Shown one piece after another: positions 54,301 through 64,000 of a stretch of DNA of 64,000 nucleotides. Below the pieces are notes generated by a model. That model made no database searches. It was not told the DNA's origin and saw nothing but the letters and a program-made list of their open reading frames with translations. The position numbers and the translations under genes were made by a program. Source of the DNA: Dipetalonema caudispina (lineage: Eukaryota > Nematoda > Chromadorea > Rhabditida > Onchocercidae); NCBI GenBank assembly GCA_013365325.1, contig JABVXV010000008.1:434001-498000 (forward strand). The letters run 5' to 3'. Position 1 is the first letter of the stretch, and the number at the start of each line of letters is the position of its first letter.

Positions 54301-57300
54301 GTCCTTTTTTTTCTCTTTCAGAAAAATTCCATTTTCACAATTTGTTTCTTACCGATTAGAATTTATTTTTCTGTATCAACGTTATTCAGTAGATTAATAT
54401 TCATAATTTATCCCATAGCCCATATAGATAGCTTATCGTACTGCACCGTTTATCACCGGAAATTTGGACTGTGATTCGATTACTTCTTGATTAGACAACG
54501 CAAATAAACATATTTGTTATATGTTTACCTTGAGCAGAAGCAATTAGGTAAGAGACATGAATCAGTCACTGGACAATCTTTTAGTGGTTGCCAACTGGAA
54601 ATGAGTTTCGGAGTAGTGACCAACGATTTTCGTAAGTATCCTGGTTGACCTATCAATGAGCGAGCAAAACGATAATAACATCGATCGCAAATTTTATCAC
54701 TTGTTACTGCTTTACTCACAGGGCATGCACATTTCCCCTCCACACAAAGATCATTCATGCATGATACAGTGGACAACACTGCAATACAAAGGATGAGAGG
54801 TGTTATTATTTGATTGATAAGTGGACACGTTAGAGAGTAGGTATGAGGTGAGAGTTCACTTCAAGATCAGAAAAAAACTCGAATTGAGGTTGATAAAGTT
54901 TTCAGATAACGCATACAACGTGATGAAAAAATCACTATCATTCATGTTTTTCAATATGCCATTGCATTTTCATGCCGTCAAAGTGGTAAATTAAAAGGAC
55001 AAGTTGCATGCTGGTTGATTTCATGCGTAAATTGAGAGATACCAGGTTAATCGTGCAAACAGTTTAATACAGATATATATTGCAGTGATACTTATACACT
55101 TCTAAGATACTAGGAATTATTGTTGCAAGCGGTTCCGGAATCACACCAGGAACCAGAAGATACTGAAACTTAAATATGAATATTCTAGATCACATGCATA
55201 TATATATATAATATATTATATTAAATATTACTATGAAACCGAGGCAAATTTTATCCAACAAAATTAATCGATCTTAGGAGGGAAAAAAACAGTTGTCTCA
55301 AAGTTTTCTTTCTCCCTCATTTAAATGCATATTCTTACTATATCCACGAACTAGACCTGATTTCATAGCTGATTTATCTGTTATTTGATACATTCTGTGT
55401 GAACAAATGTAATTTACTTGCCTGCAGATGCAAGTTAGTTTACAACCAGCTTTTCTGATATACATCGTTTTTGGCTGGGCTCTTAAAGAACTGGCTCTAA
55501 ATTTTTCAAAAAATTTGCACAACTAATGGAAAATATCAATTTCAAATAGAAGCTAACTGCAAGAAAATTTGCTTCAATACTGTTTGATATAACTGAATTT
55601 ACATCTTTGACGTAATTTCAACAGTGCACTCATCACTTACTACACAGTTCCAAACCTTTCGTAGAAATTTTGCCTATTTCACGATCAGCTAAAGATTTGC
55701 ACGCTGAAGATGTCTTCGATAGCTTTGGAAATTCAACGTTTCACACATTGCTTTTTACATTAAAGATAAATGAGTACTCTAAAAAATTTAGATATTTTAC
55801 TCGTAATTTCGAGGTGAGAAAAAAGTTTCACTTTTTCTCTCTTGGCTTTCTTCAAACCTTATGAGCATAGTCTGTATAAACTCTTGACAAACTGTTAACT
55901 TATTTTTGAAATGAAAGCCTCAAGGCTGCACTAAGTCACTTCTATATAACTAATAGATTACATAAAATATCTCAGTAAATTACATTCTAGTGAAAAAATG
56001 CAATTTACTTTCAAATTATAGCAAATCCTACCAAGTCTTAAACTCCCCAAATAGACATGTTTGCAATGGACATTGAAATTGATTAAAAGTACTAAAAATT
56101 TTTAAAATTACCATAAGTTTTGCATTTACTGAACTACAGTTATTTTCATTATAATTAAATTAATCATATTGAATAGCTATACGCCTCATGAAAACTTATC
56201 AGCAATAATACTCCTTTACTTCTCTAAGAATTTCTTATCCTAATATTATTGATGACATTAACGCTTCTCTGCAAATTTCCGCTCTAAATTGTTCATGATA
56301 TAAATTTTTATGTTAATACCAAAATGGAACATACCACAAGTTTTGCATACAAATTGCATTTGAACATATTGTCCATCTGCGCTTATTACTGTACAGTTAA
56401 GATAACAATTGAAATTTTGCTGATACAAATCTGTCGAATGTGGTGAACGAACATTCACTGCAATTTTGCTAATATCACAGTCTTTTTTTCTTCTTTTACT
56501 TTTAGACTGTTGAAAATAATTTATGAGCGTTACAAACATTTCTTTGGTGCTTTGCGATGATAAATGCAAATACTGTTGAATAAGTAACTGTTCATCGGAC
56601 ATATGCATATACCACGACGGCATATGGAACCACCTGTACATGTTGTAAACAATGTGCAGCTTTCACCGGGATTACTCATAGCTGATGTTTCCCGCGGATT
56701 TAGGAGCTTGCTTGTGCAACTATTTCTTTCTTCACTAAAACTGGTAAAATTAAGCTACAACCTTCTTGTTTTATTGATAATGATGTATTAGATGACACGA
56801 TTAATTGGAAAACAATGTCACTGGAACGTATTTCAAACAAGATTAAGAAAAATGAAACTGAAATCGGGTAAATTTTGAAAAGTTCTAACTTGAGTACGTA
56901 GTTAGGTGAGCAAACACATCTACCAATCACACAAGATGAACCACCACCACAAATCGTTGTCCAATTACAACGATCACCAGGTCGCACTATAAAACTGTTT
57001 ATAGTTTTGTACTCGTGGTAACAAATTATTAATTTTAATAGGATGCAAAATTATGATCTTGAAAATTCTTGACTTCCTTTACTAAAAATCCTTTGGAAGA
57101 TCAACTCTGTGATCAAAGGCTTCTTTGAAAACTGGAACAATTAATTGTTGCATCTTACCCATTGTTACCGATGCGGAAGCTCTATCTGATATAACTGATA
57201 ACTTTGCATCATTCTTGAAGTCCTAAAACAATGAAATAATGACGAACAAAAATTTCAATTATTTTGTAAAACCCTTTAAAAAGAAAATACCATAAGTTCC

Positions 57301-60300
57301 GGTATCTTGATTGGATGACTGTTTGATTGGTATGCAGAATGCTTGTGTTGGCATGCCCATTTGCATTTGAGATAAACTGAACCGCTTGCACATTGGACAC
57401 ATCTTGAACCTGGTTCCACTGAAATGACCCAAGTTTATAGCGATAGAAGCAAGTAGTTTCTATAAACTAAAGAAATTATTATCGATCGGCAAGAATAGAT
57501 ATCCGAGAATCCCCAGCATATGGATATTCTACAATGAAGAAACGCAACAGATAAAAGATATCGTTACAACAGTAAGTAATAGTAAATTAGTGAAATATAG
57601 TACAGAAATATGATGACCATTGGGTAAACTGAACCAAAGTTTTCATATTGATATTTATATTTTATTGAAGCTTAACACTTCGATTATATAAACATAAACT
57701 GTTATTGCCATCGAAACTATGAAAAAATATTAGAAACAAATATTGGAAGTTTAACATTTTAACTAATGACATATATCGCAATTAATATGAAAACAAAATG
57801 ATGCAAAATAAAAATACCACAAGTTGATATAATTATTTACACTGCTTAAATGACTTTCATTTAAAGTAAGTAATTCAAAATACTTTTTGAATGATTACAA
57901 GTAATGAACTACAAAAGTAAATTTACCGACAACTAAAATAGTTCATCGATATTCTTGTTCTCATATGTTAGTTCAACCTCAGTGTTACTTCTCCCATACT
58001 ATTTTCAACGAATTCGAAAATAACTATCAAAAATTAAAAAGCTAACTTGCAACGATTGTGTTAGCATGAACAAGTGAAGCAGGTCGAGATCGACAAATAA
58101 ATGGTCCATACATTCCTCTTGGACATCTGCAAACACCTTGGATACAAATAGAGCCACCAATGCATAACATATTTCCAGCACATGCATGGTTTAGAAATAC
58201 CAGATGATACTGCATCATACATTGACCATTTATTGCTACCTGAAGAAGACTTTGACATTTCAAAAGACGATAATGCAAGTTATCCATAGTAAAGCATATT
58301 AAAATAAAATAATGGGGATGACACCTATTAAAAAATAGATTCCGTAAGAGTGGAACTCAAGTTGATTTATTGATTGCTTTTTTTACTACTAAGGAACCCA
58401 TACAGAGATGGGTAAAATGGTTGCATTAAAGAAAAGATTTAAGTATACATCAAAAAGTAAAGTAGAAATCTTCAGGAGTAGGATTTCATTCTCAACGGAT
58501 CACAAAAATTATCTCTTGCAAAGATTTTCAAGGCAACTTTTACTGAACAAACCTGATTTGAAATGCATTTGCAGTAATTATCAATACATATTGAATTACC
58601 CGTACATTTCGCATAACCCATTTCGCAAAGTTCTTCTGGTGTTCCTAAAATTTAATTAAAAGGTAATTATTATACTGAGGTGCTGTAAACCTATTTACAT
58701 CGATGCCCATTCATATTCAGTCTTTAGCTGTACTACAACATGAAGCACATTGCAGTTTAAACAATGATATTCTGAAATTGTGATTTTCAATTTAATCGTC
58801 GTATTTTCTTTAAAACAAAAAGTACTTCTTTTCGGATAAAAAGTTTATACGCATATATCATATGGGTATGAAAAGACCTTTTCTATCGTGGAATTTCCTG
58901 AGATTGTTTTCCATGGAAATTAATATTATTGGATTGGAACGATCATTTGAATTATCTAATGCTTTTAGAATTTGACTAACTTTGCAAATGCAATATTTTA
59001 AATTTCTTATCACCAACTTTCGTTCATCTATTACCAATTTTTTCAAATGATTTTAATTTTTCAAAAGTAAAAATGCATTACTTTTTACTTCGGTCAAAAT
59101 TTTCAAGAACTTTTGATTTTGGCTATTAAGAAGAAAGTGAAAGGTAATTAGAATATTGACCCTGTGAGTTGATAGGAGTGCAGGTACCATTGATAATTTG
59201 TTCCCCGCTTGAACAAATGCAAAAACCATTTGCACATATTGAGTTACCCGAGCACTGTATCCTTCTGTCATTTTCATTACAATGTTTACCAGTATTCACT
59301 AGAATTTGTTAAGTGAACTTATTATAAAGTTTGGAAAAGATATCATTAACATTATAAAATACATTTACCTATATTTGTAACTATTCAAATGAAAAATAAT
59401 CTTCACCATATTTTAATTTTCGTTGATGAGCTCTTGTTTGAGTTGAAATGCAAGTGTGACCAGTGGGACATACACAAAAGCCTTCTAAGCAATATGTACC
59501 ATCATCGCATATCGTTGGATCAAATGTACAGTCACCATTTTCTACTCCTGAAAGAAAAAAAACTGTTAGGTCCTAAAAAGTTTATAAAAGGTCAAGGATG
59601 AATGACCATACGCAATATAGAATTATGGAAATCCTACAGAATCGTTAATCTAAAAAAAGTACATTAATGACGAGGCTGAAATTCATCTTTTACGGCCATG
59701 ATCGTCTTTATGTGTATTATTCAGATAAGCTTCTGATATCATATATTTTCATCATTTTATAAATGATTAACGATTTAGACAGCTGCAAACTTCATCTGAT
59801 TAACATTAAGAAGTAATAATTAAATTTCCCACCGTGACAACACTTATCTGCTGATCGTATTACGAAATAGATAATAGAAAAGCTGAAATTTAAAAATTCC
59901 TACAAATTTTACCGCTTGAATGTGTTTGATGACGCATAATAAGAGTGGACAGTAAATACAACATTTGATTGTTCTCCAAATCAGTGATTTTTTTTTTTTT
60001 TTTGCTTTAACGATCACAAATAGAGGTATCATTGAAACAATATCCATTTAAATCAAACAGATTAAGTTGCCATTAATGTTGAAATTGCCATAAAGGAATG
60101 AAAGTTACACACCGTTATTCATCCTTTATATTATATGTTTATTTATTTATTTATTTATTTTCAATTCTTTGTAAAATTCCCTTTTATTGTAATATTCAGA
60201 CATACCGACAGCCATATTGAGCGCAGAAAATGCTCAAGTTTATTATTTTACATCAATGAATTGATTGAACATTCAACTGTACTAACAGAAATTTTTATCA

Positions 60301-63300
60301 ATTGATCTATAAAAAATTCCTTGTTTTTGATAAATCAAATTATCCTTCTCATTCAAAATAAACTTTCTCGTTGTGATGGAATAACTATAAATAAAATAAA
60401 AGATATGAATTTCTGAGGAAAAATGGATTAAATAAATATTCATGTATTCAATCCTGGCTTTAGAAAGGAATGGAAGACTCGGGCTGATGAGAGAATGATC
60501 TTCCAGAAATCATTTCCTACAAATATCTTTCACCATGTCTGATAGAAAGGAAATGAAAGGGATCTTGACGATAATGTTGAATAGTAGAAGCTTCATCCTT
60601 TTGTTTCACTCCGTTGTTGTAGAAATACAAATCAGAGCCTACGTATTGAATTTTATCACTGTAGCTTTCTACAGATTGTTAGGATGAATTAGAGAATAAT
60701 ATTAGTATGCGTAGAAGGTGATAAGACTTCGTATTTAAAAGAGAATTTGAAAAAAATTTCTGCAAAAAATCACTGTACAAACCCTGATCATTCCAATATT
60801 TCTCTCCAATGCCAATATCCCCAGAAATGTACTGATTGAACGAACTGTCGTGCAGTATAGTAACCACCAAGTGGAATTTTCTTTGCGTTTATGTTGTTTT
60901 GATGATGAGAGTATCTTACTTTGTTTGTGAATCTATTTAATTCAATTAAATTTAAATTTACTCTTCCTCACACATATATGTTCCTGTTTTGTGATTCATT
61001 TAGAATGACAGAAAAATTTCTAAAGAATAGAGCAATTCAAGTTTGATTCGAAGAAAGCAAATAATAGTCCATAATTAATGGTTAAGTTTGGGAAATAAAA
61101 AGAGTATCTTGAAACTGCTCTATTTTTTTTTCTTTTCTACTTTTTTTCTCTCTATTTTCATCTTTCCTTTTTTTGCTAGCAGATTGAAATTATAAGTTGT
61201 TGTTAAATCGAGCAAGGATAGAGTGCAAATCAGGATGTGAAAGCTAATTTAGATTAACATATTTTGGTGGATTTTATTAGCGCATGTTCCTTTTTCGTGG
61301 GATTATTCATAGTAACGTGAAGACCGTTACGCGAAAAAGAAGTGAACTTTGTATTATGCTTCCTAGTTAAAGTGATCTTCTCAATTGTTTTGTCAATGAC
61401 AAATCTAAAAAAAGCAAAAATTACGATAATTATTGAGTTAATGCATATTTGGATGTCAAAAGGTCACATAGCACAACACAGCACACCATGCAATGCAGCA
61501 CAGCAGAATTGGTGATATCCGGAAGGTACAGTACCCTGTGAGTGTGAAAGTCGTATAAGTTTTAATTTCTTAGATACTTAGAACAAAATTAACTTTCGAA
61601 TGGATCCAAAAATGCTTTGCTAATAAGGAAAATAGCAAAGCCTGGGAATGTCTTGATAAGAGCCATAAAATATTCATCGTCTAAATTGATCCATTTTAAG
61701 ATTTCAGGAGGACATCACTGTTTACTGATGATGCAAGAGGCAAACTGTTCTCACCAGGACGAATTTTAACACATTCATTATTAACGATATGATTCCGATC
61801 AGGTGGGCAAGTACACATTCCTCGGATACACTTCGAAAATCCGGTGCAAGTTTCTCCATTAGTACATGACATTCCTGGACTTGACTCTTAAAAATTTGCA
61901 AATTGTAGTAAAAAGATCAAAATTTAAATTTTACTTTCATTTCCTTTATCTTCTGAACTTAATATACTTATTTTCGATTGGAATAAATTGACATTTGACT
62001 TGCTTCATATTAATTTCTGGCAAATTTTACCAAAAATGAAATATAAAGTGTTGAAAAATATCATGAAGAAGGTAGTGGAAAAGGAAACAAACCGATATTA
62101 ATTGGTATGCAGAAACCGTATCGTGACATAGCAGTACCTGAGATACAAGAGCATACACCGTTGATACATTGAGCTCGAGAAGGGCATTGCTGGGATGTTT
62201 TACATCGAACTACAAGAATGTATTCTTTAAAAAGAATAATACCAGTGATTTCATTCCACGTTAAACTTCTGGTGTGTTAAACTTTTTACAAAATTTTGAA
62301 AATTCAGCTAGAAATCTGAAGATTTTGAGAGGAAGAGAAAAAAGATAAATAGGAAACAATGAAATGGAATAATGCTTTCATCGTTGATTACACGTTTAAA
62401 ATGAATTTTTATTATACTTCCGTCTTTTAATTAAATAAGAAATACCCTTAATGTGTGGAACACATGCACCATCAATCATTACATTACCAGAATCGCATAC
62501 GCATTGATTTTCAACGCATATTGAACCATTTGTGCAGTGGTAAGCTTTTCCATCATCACAATAATCGCCCGGTCGGGATGCTGCAATGTTTAGTGAATAA
62601 CATCAAGCCAAGTCTATCTAATGAAAGAAATATAAAATAGAAACGAACTGCTCATCGATATTACAGGTTTAGGCTCTATTTGTGGTTGCACCGTTGGCCA
62701 CACTTCTTCAATACTCCAAGCTCGATTCGATGGTGTTGTAATGATTTTTGCAGGTGAGATAGGATGAATTACGGTTGTTGCAGGTAACAAATGAGTTGTT
62801 CGTGACTTGACTGGTAGTGTTGAGCGTGTTGCATATGCTAATACCGAATAACCGCCATGCAATAATTTCTCGAATTGTCGCAGGCGACTTACTTAAATTG
62901 TTAAAATGGCAAGCAAGCAAACGAAAACAAGCAAATAAAAGAAGCAGTATTTATCATGATAAAAAAAATAATTTATGCCAAAATACTACGAATCAGTATC
63001 CTATAAAAGTCGCTTGTTCGACCTCATAGAACATTGCATTTTAAACTTTTATGATTTGAATTTTAATTGAATAGATTATCCAGATTACATTATCACGAAG
63101 TATTAAGAATCTTATCTATTTAGCATGGATCATTGGATCTATGCTTAACTAGTAGGTTAATTGAAATAAGGAAAAAACGACTTTTTTTTTTCTTTCATAA
63201 ATTCACAAAAACTGCACAACTTACCATCCACTATAAATTTGCATTCAGTATCGGAGATGCGAGTGCCCAAAGGACACTTGCAAATACCGTTACGACAAAT

Positions 63301-63725
63301 GGAGAAAAACAGACAGAGTGTTGTTTCATTGCATACTCCACCTGATATATTTACGATCATTTCAGTTTGACGACTCGATGGGATGTGCCCTATGCCAGCG
63401 TCAATTAGTGGTAAAGCAGTGAACATTGCAGAATCAAGATTTGTCTCATCCGGTTCAATTTCTATCCCTGAACCTATCACTTCATTTGTTATCATTTCAT
63501 CAATTTGATTATTCTCAGCGATACGATTTTTCATAGCTGATGTTACACTTGGTATTATTGTTTGTGGATGAGTTTTGGGAAATGATATTGCTGTTGGGAT
63601 ACATTCCGTATCTTCAGATATATGATATCCAGGAAGACAAATGCACATTCCATTATGACATTTTGTATTACGCATTAGACAATCGTAGTTTGCCATACAT
63701 CGTCTACCAATATGCTTACGATCCA
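51348..63725 (-). CDS. EB-module protein with C-terminal chitin-deacetylase-like domain (5' end outside window)
   Basis: Twenty-three exons join in frame: 63725-63225, 62837-62649, 62580-62446, 62209-62093, 61886-61755, 59547-59407, 59298-59161, 58644-58553, 58239-58047, 57418-57291, 57222-57159, 56986-56898, 56706-56538, 56457-56335, 55703-55641, 54778-54529, 54219-54091, 53952-53836, 53567-53431, 53253-53024, 52539-52378, 51949-51806 and 51473-51348, giving 1189 residues. About a dozen EB modules show C-x(4-6)-C-x(4-5)-C-x(3-4)-C-x-C spacing (for example GSICVENQCVCDSG). The deacetylase region carries SGLEIPGGL, LLTFDGPITD, NPNGCPIKGTFFVSSEW, VNSITHQNLG, RAPQLELGG and WEIPINRF, like nematode and insect chitin-deacetylase proteins. 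It is probably secreted, but the signal peptide is outside the window. Weakest exons: 55703-55641 and the edges of 56706-56538. Two metal-site positions differ from active enzymes (see findings). Confidence 0.88.
55197..55212. repeat. TA dinucleotide repeat
   Basis: A short (TA)n run within an intron of the EB/deacetylase gene, continuing into AT-rich sequence. Confidence 0.7.
60138..60160. repeat. (TTTA)n microsatellite
   Basis: About five or six tandem TTTA units in the 2.2 kb intron 59548-61754 of the EB/deacetylase gene. No exon was recognised in the rest of that intron. Confidence 0.8.
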
Positions 63726-64000
63726 CTAAGAAAATCGATTATTAAAAAAGTTATTAGGAAAAAATTAAGGATACTTTTCCCCTTCAGTCTTATTAAGAAA
63801 AAAGATGAAAAAAAAGCCAAGCCATGCAAACGTATAACAATTGCAGCAAGAAATGAATGCTTAAGTTCCTTTTACAAGTTCAGAATTTAAAATTGGACAA
63901 ATTCAACGAAGTACTTTTACAGTGTACCTCATATCTTATTTAGAATGCTTGAAATTATTGTTGGAAATGAAAAGAACCTTTCTCATGTGAAATCGGGAAC
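63726..64000. other. Intron of the EB/deacetylase gene reaching the window edge
   Basis: The exon ending at 63725 begins with a 2-base partial codon, so an upstream exon in phase 1 must exist. No cysteine-module sequence or signal peptide is visible in these 275 bases, so the 5' exons lie beyond the window. Confidence 0.6.

Noticed and set aside
55298..55522. A 74-codon minus-strand frame as a gene
   Set aside because: No ATG-supported start and no consistent splicing; only a short cysteine segment is of interest and it is listed as a low-interest finding.
56258..56641. Single continuous 127-codon frame
   Set aside because: It mixes the wrong frame of one EB exon, an intron and the right frame of the next exon. 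Cysteine-module spacing and phases support two exons, 56706-56538 and 56457-56335.

Overview
This is a eukaryotic genomic window from a nematode, most likely a parasitic clade III (filarial-type) species. It is AT-rich. Genes are split into many short exons (60-290 bp) by phase-consistent GT-AG introns with TTTCAG-like acceptors. Several start codons sit a few bases after a TTTCAG/TTGCAG acceptor, as expected for spliced-leader trans-splicing. EB cysteine modules joined to a chitin-deacetylase-like domain also point to Nematoda. The exact species cannot be read from the sequence. There is no sign of bacterial operons, CRISPR arrays or prophage.

Layout. (1) 1-4317, minus: an angiomotin-family coiled-coil scaffold gene running off the left edge. 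(2) 5095-6965, plus: a selenoprotein T (thioredoxin-like ER protein) orthologue with Cys in place of Sec, divergent from the angiomotin gene. (3) 9215-12001, minus: complete Mo25/CAB39 scaffold of the LKB1-STRAD and MST/STK25 kinases. (4) 12-18 kb: mostly non-coding, with one orphan exon (15621-15830) and a weak histidine-phosphatase-like fragment. (5) 17723-18430, minus: a two-exon single-pass membrane protein I do not recognise. (6) 18.4-22 kb: non-coding. (7) 21997-28588, minus: 20-exon U2SURP/SR140, a U2 snRNP-associated splicing factor (RRM, SURP, CID, RS tail). (8) 29799-39977, minus: 27-exon PIKfyve/Fab1 phosphoinositide 5-kinase (FYVE, TCP1-like, PIP kinase). (9) 40-44.9 kb: non-coding divergent intergenic. 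(10) 44877-49909, plus: SCHIP1 (schwannomin-interacting protein) orthologue. (11) 51348 to beyond 63725, minus: a large secreted-type protein with about a dozen EB cysteine modules followed by a chitin-deacetylase-like domain; its 5' end lies outside the window.

The genes do not form one pathway. They are conserved housekeeping or signalling genes: cell polarity/Hippo scaffolds (angiomotin, Mo25, SCHIP1), splicing (U2SURP), endosomal lipid signalling (PIKfyve) and ER redox (SELENOT). The nematode-specific element is the EB/deacetylase protein, presumably for extracellular matrix or cuticle/eggshell. Exon models were built by eye: each junction was chosen for a GT (once GC) donor, an AG acceptor and matching codon phase, and every model keeps the reading frame. 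The least ordinary observations are a run of symmetric phase 1-1 EB exons feeding a deacetylase domain with two altered metal-site residues, a tandem duplication copying part of an angiomotin exon into its intron, and a GC-AG intron in the PIKfyve gene.
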